A stretch of DNA of 64,000 nt from Aeromicrobium chenweiae (GTDB lineage: Bacteria; Actinomycetota; Actinomycetes; Propionibacteriales; Nocardioidaceae). The position numbers and the translations under genes were made by a program. Where the stretch lies: NCBI RefSeq assembly GCF_003065605.1, contig NZ_CP026952.1:2232001-2296000 (forward strand). The letters run 5' to 3'. The notes beneath the pieces are model-generated. The model searched no databases. It was not told the origin of the DNA and was given only the letters and a program-made list of their open reading frames with translations. Below are positions 7,483-15,954 of the stretch, piece by piece; position 1 is the first letter of the stretch; every line of letters begins with the position of its first letter.

Positions 7483-8031
7483 TCACCACTGCGGACCGGG
7501 CTGCTGCCGGAAGCGCTCGTGCACGCGGTCGATCTCGGCGATGGCGCGGTGCAGGCCGCTGTCCGGGCCCGCGGCGCGGAGCTTCTGCTCGAGCTGCAGG
7601 CGGTCGCGCGCCCGCATCGCGGCCCGCCGCGCGACCAGGAGCGCGTGCACGTCCTCGCGCGGCACGAGATGCCGGTTGCGGAGGTCGGTGACGAACCGGC
7701 TGACGACGCTCACCTGCATCCGAGCCTCCGCCCCGGAGGTCGGCAGCTGCGCCTCGGTGAGGAACCCGGGCAGGCAGCGCAGGACGCCGCCGAGGCCGAA
7801 GACGGTCCAGACCGCGCCGTCGCGCAGGAACTCACGCTCCGCGGCGAGCAACGTGGCGTCGTCGGGGCCGAGCCACTCGATCATGTCGTCGACGTCGAGG
7901 AAGTCGTAGAGCCGCAGGCGCACCCGCGCGTACCGCCGCACGGTCTCGGCCTTGCGTCCCTCGGCGAGACGCACGAAGAAGTTGTCGATCAGCGGCCAGC
8001 CCGGTTCCTCGAAGTCCATGTCTGCACTCAA
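7483..8031 (-). CDS. Hypothetical protein, paralog of the gene at 18288-18803
   Basis: All-helical 182-residue protein of no recognised family. The opening PLIDNFFVRLAEGRKAETVR is like the short helical repeats of core-binding regions, but no catalytic motif follows. Residues 10-130 line up with the 171-residue product at 18288-18803: LIDNFFVRLAEGRKAET to LDRFFEQQSRGASLATQ, VRLRLYDFLDVDDM to VRDRLMEFLAEADM, and WTVFGLGGVLRCLPGFL to FGVFGLEELLVCLVRFV. A shared FGL core and a variable Arg-rich tail define a small lineage family. It is downstream of the serine hydrolase on the same strand, 16 bases apart. Confidence 0.7.
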   Translation of the reverse strand: MSADMDFEEPGWPLIDNFFVRLAEGRKAETVRRYARVRLRLYDFLDVDDMIEWLGPDDATLLAAEREFLRDGAVWTVFGLGGVLRCLPGFLTEAQLPTSGAEARMQVSVVSRFVTDLRNRHLVPREDVHALLVARRAAMRARDRLQLEQKLRAAGPDSGLHRAIAEIDRVHERFRQQPGPQW

Positions 8032-8047
8032 CCAGCGGGGTCGGACA

Positions 8048-9205
8048 CTACTCGTCGAGCGCCGCCAGCACGTCGGCGGTGAAGCCGTCGAACGTCACCC
8101 GGTCCGGCGTCGCCGGGCGAGCACCCAGGCGTACCGCCACGACCCCCTCGCTCGGCACCACGGCCACGTACTGGTTGCCGTAGCCGAACGCCCAGAACGC
8201 GTCGTCCGGGACGTTCGGTGCGAGCCTGCCGTCGTACGGCGCCTTGTCGGTCGCGAACCCCGCCTGGCGCAGCACCTCGACCACCCGTCCCTCGGCGTTG
8301 ACCCACCACAGGAGGCCGTACGCCGCGTTGAGCCGGGACGACGGCCGGGTCGCCTCCCGCACGAAGTCCGCCGACAGCAGCTGCCTGCCCTTCCACGCAC
8401 CGTCGTTGAGCATCAGGTGCCCCACCCGAGCCAGGTCGAGGCAGGTCGACGTCATGCCCGAGAACGTCAAGGCGTTGCCGGCCGGGTCACGTCCCCACGT
8501 CGTGGCACGCATGCCGAGCGGCCCCAGCAGTCGCTGCTCGGCGTTCGCTACGACGTCGCCGGAGCCCTCGAGCCCGTCCAGCACCGCCTCCAGCGTCTGC
8601 ACCGCCGTGTTGTCGTAGACCCAGGCCTCGCCGGGCGCACGATCCTGGCGGACGTCGACGGCGAACGACGTCGTGTCCGGCTCGCTGCGGATCATCTGCG
8701 TGTCCGTGGCGTCGTCCCAGTGCCGGCCGGACGTCATCGCGAGCAGGTCCCGCACGGTGATGTCCCCCGCGGCGGTCCGCCGCCACTCGTCCACCTGCTG
8801 CGCGGCCGGGGCGTCGAGGTCGAGCAGGCCGTCGTCGACGTACGTCCCGACCAGCAGGGAGGTCAACGACTTGGCGATCGAGTACACCTTCTGCTGCGCC
8901 TGCGGGTCTCCCCCGTTCCAGTACGCGTCGTGGACCAGCCGCCCGTCCTTGACGACTGCGACACAGGTCGAGCCGTTGGCGGCGAGATCGGCGTCGAGGG
9001 CCTTCCAGTCCCCCTGCTCGGCGCGTGCCCAGGTGGCGCCCGGGTAGGCGACGTCCGGCGTCGCACTGGTGGTCGGGGCGGACGGCGTCGTGGTGCGCGT
9101 CCTCGTCGGCTCCGTCCGCGGCGGCTCGCTGCCGCCTGGGTTGCCGCCCGCGCACCCGGCCAGCACCATCAGGACGACACCGGATGCGGCGAGGCGGGTC
9201 CTCAT
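8048..9205 (-). CDS. Serine hydrolase (class C beta-lactamase/PBP-like), lipoprotein
   Basis: 385-residue penicillin-binding-like hydrolase. The lipobox LAGC at residues 15-18 is followed by a Thr/Pro spacer. The catalytic SxxK is SIAKS (Ser109, Lys112) and the Tyr motif is YDNT near residue 205. Long helices and an FGYGNQYVAVVP segment fit the beta-lactamase/esterase fold. Members act as D-amino-acid peptidases or esterases, and an antibiotic-resistance role is not implied. The start at 9205 overlaps the stop of the DUF3253 gene (ATGA). The very long antisense-like extension upstream to 10741 is rejected because SNF2 occupies it on the other strand. Confidence 0.87.
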   Translation of the reverse strand: MRTRLAASGVVLMVLAGCAGGNPGGSEPPRTEPTRTRTTTPSAPTTSATPDVAYPGATWARAEQGDWKALDADLAANGSTCVAVVKDGRLVHDAYWNGGDPQAQQKVYSIAKSLTSLLVGTYVDDGLLDLDAPAAQQVDEWRRTAAGDITVRDLLAMTSGRHWDDATDTQMIRSEPDTTSFAVDVRQDRAPGEAWVYDNTAVQTLEAVLDGLEGSGDVVANAEQRLLGPLGMRATTWGRDPAGNALTFSGMTSTCLDLARVGHLMLNDGAWKGRQLLSADFVREATRPSSRLNAAYGLLWWVNAEGRVVEVLRQAGFATDKAPYDGRLAPNVPDDAFWAFGYGNQYVAVVPSEGVVAVRLGARPATPDRVTFDGFTADVLAALDE

Positions 9206-9480
9206 CCGCCCACCGTGCCCGGTCCGTCCGTCACGGCCCGGCGGATGCGGATCGGCCCGCGTGCGGTGCCGAGATCGACCACCTCGCCCTTCTGGGTGAT
9301 CACCACCTCGCCGCGGGAGACGAGCCGTCCGGCAGCGTCGCGCACCGGATCCATCAGCGGGCGCCAGTCGTCCGGCGCCAGGTCGCGCGCGACGTCGGAC
9401 GGGCAGATCGTCGCGGTCGGAGCCCGGCTCGCCAGCATCGTGAGGATGCGCTGCTCGAGGTCGTGGTCGGTGTGAGGCAC
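9202..9480 (-). CDS. DUF3253 winged-helix-like protein
   Basis: 92-residue DUF3253 protein. Family signatures are LEQRILTMLASRAPTATICP, SDVARDLAPDDWRPLMDPVR, and GEVVITQKGEVVDLGTARGP ending in IRIRR. The fold is a small winged helix, but DNA binding has not been established for the family as far as I know. A GTG at 9480 gives the usual length; a TTG at 9525 would add 15 residues. It overlaps the serine hydrolase start by four bases, so expression is coupled, and it diverges from the SNF2 gene. Confidence 0.78.
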   Translation of the reverse strand: MPHTDHDLEQRILTMLASRAPTATICPSDVARDLAPDDWRPLMDPVRDAAGRLVSRGEVVITQKGEVVDLGTARGPIRIRRAVTDGPGTVGG

Positions 9481-9590
9481 CCGTCCAGCGTCCCGTGCGA
9501 CGACCCGCTCCACAAATGGTGACAATTCCCACCCGGTGTCTGCGCCCGCGACTTGGAGTCGTGGGTGAGAATGGAGGGATGCCCACTGCG

Positions 9591-12170
9591 ATGGATCTGC
9601 GCCTGTTGCTGCGCTTTCCGGTCGAGTTCGTCGCGGCCGACGACCCGGCTGACTCGCGGTTCGTGTTCCACACCCCCGACGGGGACCGGACGGCGACGGC
9701 CAACGAGGCCGTCGGGCCGCTCAGCCAGGGCATCCGGGTGATGTCCGCGGACAAGTCCGTCCGCGCGTGGGCCACGCCCGCGATCCTCGCGCTGCGCATC
9801 ATGGCGCGCGGCGCTCTCGGCTCCCCCGACGCGACCGAGCTCAACCAGCTGCAGAACGCCGGCGCCGCGGTCGGCCCCAACGCCGGAGCCGGCCAGGCCT
9901 CCATCAACGCGTTCCTCAAGGCGCTCGCGGTGGACGCCCCGGCAGCGGCATCGACCCCCCAGGTGCGCCAGCCGTACGTCTCGCCGCACGCCGCGCCGCA
10001 GCGCGCCCGCGAGACGACGTTCTCGTGGACCCTCATCATCTCGTTCCTCGAGGAGCCGACCCCCAGCCAGGCGGCGGTCGTCCGCCTGCGGGTGCACCCG
10101 CGCTCCGGGTCGTTCGCCGCATTCGGCGCGAACGACCTGTTCAACGGGTCGTCGCACCCCATGGCCCAGGACGCCAAGGAGCCCACCGCGGCGATGCTGC
10201 GCCGGCTCGAGCCGTGGTGGGCGGCCGCCGCCACGCTGCGCGACCCGCACGCACGCGGCGCCGTCACGGTCGGCCCGGACGACCTCGCCCGGCTCGGTGA
10301 CCGCGCCCTGGCCCCCACCCTGATGGCCAACCGCATCGAGGTGCGCTGGCCGCCGGAGCTGGTGCGCGAGCTGTCGACGACCGCCGTCATCCAGCGCAAG
10401 GAGACGCCCGGGTCGGACCGGCCGTCCGCGTTCACCCAGGGACAGCTCTTCTCGTTCGACTGGCAGGTCGCGCTGGGCAGCGACGTGCTCTCCCATGCCG
10501 AGCTCGACCAGCTGGCGCAGTCGCAGACCGGGCTGCTGCGGCTGCGGGACCGCTGGGTCTTCGTCGACAAGGCCAGCCTCGGCAAGGTGCTCGCCGAGCG
10601 CAGCCGGGACATCACCGCGATCGACGCGCTGCGCGCTGCCGTCACCGGTGAGCTCGAGGTCGACGGTCGACGCACCGACGTCGACACGGTCGGCTGGCTC
10701 GAGGACGTCCGCCGACGCCTCGCGGTGCAGGACCGGGACATCCAGCCGGGCCGCCAGCCCAGCGACCTCGAGGGACACCTGCGCGACTACCAGCTGCAGG
10801 GCCTGCAGTGGATGACCCAGCTGGTCGACCTCGGCCTCGGCGGGATCCTGGCCGACGACATGGGTCTGGGCAAGACGGTCATGCTCATCGCCCTGCACCT
10901 GCAGCGTGCCGTGGAGACGACCGCACCGACCCTCGTCATCTGCCCCGCCTCCGTGCTCGGCAACTGGGAGCGGGAGATCAAGCGCTTCGCCCCCGGCGTG
11001 CCGGTGCACCGCTACCACGGGGCGCGCCGCAGCCTGCAGGACGTCAAGGACGGCTTCCTCGTCACGACGTACGCCACGATGCGCGCCGACGCCGAGGCGC
11101 TCGCGGAGCACGAGCCGGGCTGGGGACTCGTCGTCGCCGACGAGGCGCAGAACATCAAGAATCCGCATGCCCGGACGGCGCGCGCGATCCGGGACATCCC
11201 GGCCGTCGCCCGCCTGGCGCTCACCGGCACCCCGGTGGAGAACAACCTGTCCGAGCTGTGGGCGATCCTGGACTGGACGACGCCCGGGCTCCTCGGGACG
11301 TACGAGCAGTTCCGTCGCACCTGGTCGCGCGCGATCGAGTCGCGTCGCGACACCGAGCGGGCCACCGGGTTGTCCCACCTCATCCGGCCGTTCGTGCTGC
11401 GCCGCCGCAAGTCCGACCCGGGCATCGCGCCGGAGCTGCCGCCGAAGATCGAGACCGATCACCGCGTCAACCTCACCCGCGAGCAGGTCGGCCTCTACGA
11501 GGCGGTCGTGCGCAGCACCATGGCACAGATTGAGCAGGCCCAGGGCATCCAGCGACGCGGCCTGGTGGTCAAGCTGCTGACCCAGCTCAAGCAGATCTGC
11601 AACCACCCCGCACAGTTCCTCCGCGAGCCGGAGGCGCGCCTGACGGGTCGCTCGGGCAAGCTCGCCGTCTTCGACGAGCTGGTCGAGCAGATCGTGTCCG
11701 AGGAGGGCGCGACGCTGGTGTTCACCCAGTACGCCCAGATGGGGCGTCTGCTGACCCGGCACCTCGACGAGAACAAGATCGGCAACCAGTTCCTGCACGG
11801 CGGCACCACGGTGCGCGGCCGCGAGAAGATGGTGCACGCGTTCCAGAGCGGGCAGGTGCCGGTGTTCGTGCTGTCGCTGAAGGCAGCCGGCGTCGGCCTC
11901 AACCTCACCCGCGCCGACCACGTCATCCACTACGACCGGTGGTGGAACCCGGCCGTCGAGGACCAGGCCACCGACCGCGCGCACCGCATCGGGCAGACCA
12001 AGAACGTGCAGGTCCACCGCCTGATCAGCGAGGGCACGATCGAGGAGTCGATCGCCGAGCTGATCCGCTCCAAGCGGTCCCTGGCCGACGCGGTCGTCAA
12101 CGGTGGCGAGGGCGCCCTGACCGAGCTCTCCGACGCGGCCCTGGCCGACCTGGTCCGGCTGAAGCGCTAG
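9591..12170 (+). CDS. SNF2-family DEAD/DEAH-box helicase
   Basis: About 859-residue Swi2/Snf2-type ATP-dependent translocase. The first half is an uncharacterised region. The motor starts near residue 400: Walker A ADDMGLGKT (about 421-429), DEAQNIKNP motif II (about 516), LTGTPVENNLSELWAILDW, then VLRRRKSDP. The second lobe has FTQYAQMGRLL, SLKAAGVGLNLTRADHVIHY and DRAHRIGQTKNVQVHRLI. No SWIM zinc finger is visible, unlike the second SNF2 at 26.2 kb. ATGs at 9579 and 9591 are both possible: GGAGGG abuts the first and lies 12 bases before the second. Likely a chromatin or RNA-polymerase remodeler; the target is unknown. Its stop is 19 bases from the convergent phosphatase gene. Confidence 0.9.
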   Translation: MDLRLLLRFPVEFVAADDPADSRFVFHTPDGDRTATANEAVGPLSQGIRVMSADKSVRAWATPAILALRIMARGALGSPDATELNQLQNAGAAVGPNAGAGQASINAFLKALAVDAPAAASTPQVRQPYVSPHAAPQRARETTFSWTLIISFLEEPTPSQAAVVRLRVHPRSGSFAAFGANDLFNGSSHPMAQDAKEPTAAMLRRLEPWWAAAATLRDPHARGAVTVGPDDLARLGDRALAPTLMANRIEVRWPPELVRELSTTAVIQRKETPGSDRPSAFTQGQLFSFDWQVALGSDVLSHAELDQLAQSQTGLLRLRDRWVFVDKASLGKVLAERSRDITAIDALRAAVTGELEVDGRRTDVDTVGWLEDVRRRLAVQDRDIQPGRQPSDLEGHLRDYQLQGLQWMTQLVDLGLGGILADDMGLGKTVMLIALHLQRAVETTAPTLVICPASVLGNWEREIKRFAPGVPVHRYHGARRSLQDVKDGFLVTTYATMRADAEALAEHEPGWGLVVADEAQNIKNPHARTARAIRDIPAVARLALTGTPVENNLSELWAILDWTTPGLLGTYEQFRRTWSRAIESRRDTERATGLSHLIRPFVLRRRKSDPGIAPELPPKIETDHRVNLTREQVGLYEAVVRSTMAQIEQAQGIQRRGLVVKLLTQLKQICNHPAQFLREPEARLTGRSGKLAVFDELVEQIVSEEGATLVFTQYAQMGRLLTRHLDENKIGNQFLHGGTTVRGREKMVHAFQSGQVPVFVLSLKAAGVGLNLTRADHVIHYDRWWNPAVEDQATDRAHRIGQTKNVQVHRLISEGTIEESIAELIRSKRSLADAVVNGGEGALTELSDAALADLVRLKR

Positions 12171-12189
12171 ACGCGCCCCGGCGCATTAC

Positions 12190-13449
12190 TCAGCGCAGGC
12201 ACTTCTTCAGCTGGGACACCCGGTAGAAGTAGCCGTTGCCGGCCTCCGACGCCTGGCACGAGCCGCCGAGCTTCACCGGCTGCTCGTTGTAGCGGACCGT
12301 CACCAGCACCGACCCCGACGCGTTGCGGTACGCCGCCCACTCGACGTTGCCGGCCATGCGCCCCGCGACGTACCCCCGCCACTGGTTGGAGCCGTACGTG
12401 AACGTGGACCGGGCCTGCTGCTGGCTGCGCGGCAGCTTCGTCAGCGCCGCGAATGGCATCGTGACCTCGCCGTGGGAGTGGCGGAACACCGCCGCGGTCC
12501 TGCCGCCGTCGATGCGCCGGTCGAGCCGGGAGAAGAAGTCGTCCAGCACCGGGTCGGCCTGCTTGAACGAGCTGCGCTCGCCTGCCACCCCCGGTCCGTA
12601 CCGGTAGAAGTTCTGCGCGTCCTTGACCTCTGCGAGCTTCTTGGCCGCCGCCAGCGGGACGTAGTCGCGGAACGTCACGTTGGTGTCGTGGCTCATGCCG
12701 GCGCCGATGCAGTACAGCAGGTAGACGTCGAGCGCGGCGTCGACCGGGTCCTTGATCGTCGAGACGTACGACGGGCGGTAGAGCCGCAGGAGCACCTGCT
12801 TCGCGGCCTTGCGCACGCTGGAGCGGCGCTCGACGCGGGCGATCGCGGCGCGGCCCTTCTTCGAGGCGCCGTCCTCGATGAGCAGCTGCTTGTCGGTGAC
12901 CCGCTTGGCGTGGCGGAGCTTCGGGAACGCCTTGTCGAGGCTGACCTGCATGTAGTGCGCGCTCTGCTTGGTGCGGTAGACGGGCGAGGTGGTCATCGCG
13001 ACCGTGTCGCCCGCGCCTTGGACCCCGGCGAAGAAGTCTCCGTACAGCGACGCCGTCCGCCGACCGATGCCGCGCCACTCGTCCTTGCCGATCGAGCTCA
13101 GCCGTCCGTACCCGAGCTTGCGCTCGGCCTTCTGGAACGCCCGCAGGTCGTTGTCGAACCGCTTGCCCCGGGTCGTCAGCTTGCCCTTGCGGGACGCCTT
13201 CGACCACACGGCCAGCGCCCGCTTCTCGGCCTTGCTGTTCGTCATCGCCCGGGACCCGTGCCGTCCGACCGTCTCGAGGAAGAACATGTCGTACCCGGCC
13301 GGCGGCGCGACGATCTTCGTGCTCGCGGGGTTCCCGTACGTCGTCTGGTTCGAGTAGTACCGCGCATTGCTGACGTCCGCAGTCGCGGACGCGAGCGGGA
13401 GGCCCACCGCCAGGACGGTGAGCGGGACCAGGAGCCGCCGGAATCGCAT
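12190..13449 (-). CDS. Secreted histidine acid phosphatase / phytase-like
   Basis: 419-residue exported phosphatase of the branch-2 histidine phosphatase superfamily, resembling multiple inositol polyphosphate phosphatases. A signal peptide (residues 1-25, SATAD) precedes the phosphohistidine motif VGRHGSRAMT (RHG at 63-65). The C-terminal acid motif is FRHSHGEVTMPF, in the place of the family's HD/HAE. Further phosphate-pocket Arg residues lie in TSPVYRTKQSA. Cys residues near both ends of the C-terminal third could form disulfides. The start at 13449 is chosen to give a standard signal sequence. Inositol phosphates are the likely substrate class by homology only. Its gene is convergent with SNF2. 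Confidence 0.85.
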   Translation of the reverse strand: MRFRRLLVPLTVLAVGLPLASATADVSNARYYSNQTTYGNPASTKIVAPPAGYDMFFLETVGRHGSRAMTNSKAEKRALAVWSKASRKGKLTTRGKRFDNDLRAFQKAERKLGYGRLSSIGKDEWRGIGRRTASLYGDFFAGVQGAGDTVAMTTSPVYRTKQSAHYMQVSLDKAFPKLRHAKRVTDKQLLIEDGASKKGRAAIARVERRSSVRKAAKQVLLRLYRPSYVSTIKDPVDAALDVYLLYCIGAGMSHDTNVTFRDYVPLAAAKKLAEVKDAQNFYRYGPGVAGERSSFKQADPVLDDFFSRLDRRIDGGRTAAVFRHSHGEVTMPFAALTKLPRSQQQARSTFTYGSNQWRGYVAGRMAGNVEWAAYRNASGSVLVTVRYNEQPVKLGGSCQASEAGNGYFYRVSQLKKCLR

Positions 13450-13517
13450 CGTTCCACTGTAGGCCGCAGTCACGCTGTCGCGGAGTGCTGAAGGCCGAGT
13501 TTCCTCAGCGCCGTCCC

Positions 13518-13543
13518 TCAGCGCCGCAGCGGCGGGTGCAGCG
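13518..13543. repeat. 26-bp direct repeat, distal copy (att-like)
   Basis: Exact 26-base match to 15267-15292, which is the 3' end of the NUDIX gene, including its stop codon. Same orientation. Together the two copies bracket 1.75 kb carrying two genes, as expected for integration at a gene's 3' end. Confidence 0.8.
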
Positions 13544-13566
13544 GTGTTGCCAGGAACAGCGCGAGC

Positions 13567-14256
13567 TCAACGGCGAGTCGTGGACGAGGTCCGACCCCAC
13601 GTCGAGGAGATGTCAGAGGTCCGCACTTGGTAGTAACGCTTCGACGAGCGCTTGAACTTGTAGGTGGCGACGCCCTTCGAATTCGTCTTCCGGGTCTTGA
13701 TTTTCTTCCACTTGCCGGACGCCTTGCTCTTTGCGTAGATGCCGACCTTCACTCCCTTCCACGGCCGATAGGTGTCAGACGTCGAGTAACGCGTCGCCGT
13801 CGCCTTGATCGTGACCTTCTTGCCGGACCGCGACGTTTTGAGTCCCAGACGCGAGTTGAACCGCACCGCGATCGTCCGGGTGTTCTGGCCCACGTCGTTG
13901 TAGTCGTAGTCCCACGCGGAGCTCGGCTCGACCGTGAACGTGCCCACGTTCTCCCACGAGTAGAAGTCCCAGTTGTCTGTGGTGGCACCGTCGAAGATGA
14001 AGATCGACGCGAACCCGGTGCGCGGGTGCACCACGTCCCACGACGCGTACTGAGTGTTGGACTCCCGACAGTCGCTCTTCAGACTGGCCTTGATCCGCTC
14101 GAACGGCGCGTCGACGCGGACCTTGGACGGCAACGAGATCGAGCACGAACCGTACGCCGCCGCGGGACTGGCTGCTCCGACCGACAGCACGCCCATCATC
14201 AGGGCGATCACCGGAACAAACGTGGACAGTGCGCGACGGCGCGGACCGAGCTTCAT
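13567..14256 (-). CDS. Secreted hypothetical protein with Ig-like or jelly-roll features
   Basis: 229-residue exported protein. The signal peptide is residues 1-35 (VIALMMGVLSVGAASPAAAYG). The mature part is beta-rich and very basic: a first domain with two Cys (SCSISLPSKVRV, SDCRES), followed by repeated K-x-T-I-K-A-T-A and Y-A-K-S-K strands that resemble bacterial Ig-like or calcium-independent sandwich modules ending KGVATYKFKRSSKRYYQVR. A strong GAGGAG site precedes the ATG. It sits inside the 26-bp-repeat-bounded islet and is slightly AT-richer by eye than its neighbours. No enzymatic motif is seen, so the function is unknown; adhesion or matrix binding is possible. Confidence 0.75.
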   Translation of the reverse strand: MKLGPRRRALSTFVPVIALMMGVLSVGAASPAAAYGSCSISLPSKVRVDAPFERIKASLKSDCRESNTQYASWDVVHPRTGFASIFIFDGATTDNWDFYSWENVGTFTVEPSSAWDYDYNDVGQNTRTIAVRFNSRLGLKTSRSGKKVTIKATATRYSTSDTYRPWKGVKVGIYAKSKASGKWKKIKTRKTNSKGVATYKFKRSSKRYYQVRTSDISSTWGRTSSTTRR

Positions 14257-14385
14257 GCTTCTCCTCACGTGTCTGCCTGCTTCTGGAGGACAGGTCAGCG
14301 GCCGGCGAACGGCCCACACCTCAAGTAGAGACGATGCTCGCCTTCGACGAAGGAGAAATCGCGAAAACTGCTAGCGCGGCAGGCA

Positions 14386-15183
14386 TCAAGCGGTGGGGAA
14401 CCTGCGTGCCAGATCGGCGTGCAGCATCTCTCTGTCCGTCGCACCGAGGGGGCCTGGCCGGTTCAGTCTTTTGGCCACGTTACGCAGGGTGAGCGCCGGG
14501 ACGCCCCCCACAACGAGAGACGACACCGGCAGGTCGGCCCCGAGGAAGCAGTAGGCCGCGCTGACAGGCGTCTCCGGGCGCGGACCGTCCCTGACCGCTG
14601 CCGACACCGCTGCAACCTGCCTCTGCATACTGGCCGACAGCGACGGGCGCCTGCGCCCGTCGATCAGGAACACGTCCTCAGAACGGGCGGCACGGACCTT
14701 CCGTCCGTTGTACTTCTTGGGGTCGATGACGTGAACACCCGACGGCGCGATCGCCAGCATGTCGATGTCCCCTTGCTCGCGTCCCGTGCCCCGGCGTCGA
14801 TTGAACAAGAACAAGACGTCCTCGCCAGTCGCCCTTCGCAGCTTCTCGGCCGCTTCCCGCTCTCCTGCGGCGCCAATCGCGAAGGCCTCAGTCGTCCTCG
14901 GGGTTGGAGTGATGAGCAGCAGAAAACCGCCAACCCACGGGTGCGCCGCACGTATTCGCGCGGCACGTGCCGTCGCGCGGCGCTCGTGCTCGCGTTGCAG
15001 AGAGGCTCCGGGGACGCCGATGTCGACCGTCTCAAGGGCGTCCTCCGTCTTGAGACATGGGGAACACAGAACCATGCGCCGCGACGGGTCCCACCCCGCG
15101 CGGGTGCCTCGCGGCAGAAAGGTTCCGCACAGACACTCGCCGTCGCGGCGAAGCTCCATCAGCCTGACGTCACCATGCGTCAT
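14386..15183 (-). CDS. NERD-domain (nuclease-related) protein with zinc motif
   Basis: 265-residue cytoplasmic protein. The N terminus holds a four-Cys zinc site (Cys17, 19, 40, 43) in ECLCG and VLCSPC, with PRGTRAGWD between. The NERD domain spans about 104-200: GAAGEREAAEKL, then GDIDMLAIAPSGVHVID with the acidic metal ligands, and PKKYNGRKV with the catalytic Lys. This is the PD-(D/E)xK nuclease core. GGAGGGAG precedes the ATG at 15183. It lies in the putative islet between the 26-bp repeats, next to the NUDIX 3' end. NERD proteins are linked to DNA processing and, in some contexts, defence; which applies here is unknown. Confidence 0.8.
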   Translation of the reverse strand: MTHGDVRLMELRRDGECLCGTFLPRGTRAGWDPSRRMVLCSPCLKTEDALETVDIGVPGASLQREHERRATARAARIRAAHPWVGGFLLLITPTPRTTEAFAIGAAGEREAAEKLRRATGEDVLFLFNRRRGTGREQGDIDMLAIAPSGVHVIDPKKYNGRKVRAARSEDVFLIDGRRRPSLSASMQRQVAAVSAAVRDGPRPETPVSAAYCFLGADLPVSSLVVGGVPALTLRNVAKRLNRPGPLGATDREMLHADLARRFPTA

Positions 15184-15266
15184 CGCGGTCTCCCTCCCAC
15201 TGCCTTCGGCAGATTCTGGAGCATCTCGGAGCACCGCGGGGCAGAAACCAGACGGTCGGTCGCGAT

Positions 15267-15292
15267 TCAGCGCCGCAGCGGCGGGTGCAGCG
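15267..15292. repeat. 26-bp direct repeat, proximal copy inside NUDIX 3' end
   Basis: Encodes the last eight codons and stop of the NUDIX gene on the minus strand and is identical to 13518-13543. It marks the proximal border of the 1.75-kb segment. Confidence 0.8.
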
Positions 15293-15950
15293 TCGTGACG
15301 TCACCGAGGGTGTAGGTCTTGGCCGGTCGACCTCGTCCCTCGGAGACGACGTCGCCGGTCTCGCGCACGAATCCCTCGACCGACTGGACCTTGCGCTGGA
15401 AGTTCGCGGGGTTGAGCTGCTTGCCCCAGACGATCTCGTAGACGCGCCGCAGGTCGCCGATCGTGAAGACCGGGCGGCAGAACGACGCCGCGATCGGTGA
15501 GTACTCCAGCTTGGAGCGGGCCCGCTCGATGGCGTCGGTGAGCATCTCGTGGTGGTCGAACGGCAGGTCGGCCGCGAGCAGCTCGTCGACCGGCAGCCAG
15601 ATCGCGTCGGCGTCGGTGCCCGTCGAGCCGTCCGGCAGGTTGGGCAGCACGGCGAGGTACAGGACCGCGAACGTCCGGGCACGGGGGTCGCGGTCGGGCG
15701 CGCCGTAGGTCCCGACCTGCTCGAGGTAGTCGACCTCGAGCCCGGTCTCCTCGCGCAGCTCCCGCCGGGCGGCGGTCTCCAGGTCCTCGTCGACGTGGAC
15801 GAAGCCGCCGGGCAGCGCGAGACCGCCGCGGTTCGGCTCGGCCGCACGCCGGATCGCCATGACCTTGAGCTGGCGGTCGCGGATCGTCAGCACGACCACG
15901 TCGACCGCGACGTACGCCGACGGGCGCTGGGGTGGAGTTTCCGTCGTCAC
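15267..15950 (-). CDS. NUDIX hydrolase with C-terminal winged helix (NrtR-like)
   Basis: 227 residues. Residues 10-140 are a NUDIX domain with the box from G48 to G70 (key residues in DEDLETAARRELREETG), and 150-225 form a winged helix (PVFTIGDLRRVYEIVWG, NFQRKV, GRPAKTYTL). This two-part layout is that of NrtR, an NAD-metabolism repressor that senses ADP-ribose; some members retain ADP-ribose pyrophosphatase activity, and the catalytic EExG here is intact, so both are possible. The GTG start at 15950 lies four bases after the stop of the macro-like gene, giving a tight operon. Its 3' end serves as the border of the neighbouring islet. Confidence 0.85.
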   Translation of the reverse strand: MTTETPPQRPSAYVAVDVVVLTIRDRQLKVMAIRRAAEPNRGGLALPGGFVHVDEDLETAARRELREETGLEVDYLEQVGTYGAPDRDPRARTFAVLYLAVLPNLPDGSTGTDADAIWLPVDELLAADLPFDHHEMLTDAIERARSKLEYSPIAASFCRPVFTIGDLRRVYEIVWGKQLNPANFQRKVQSVEGFVRETGDVVSEGRGRPAKTYTLGDVTTLHPPLRR

Positions 15951-15954
15951 CGGC

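Noticed and set aside
8048-10741. 897-codon frame covering the serine hydrolase and beyond
   Set aside because: Only the last 385 codons are coding; the rest is antisense to SNF2.
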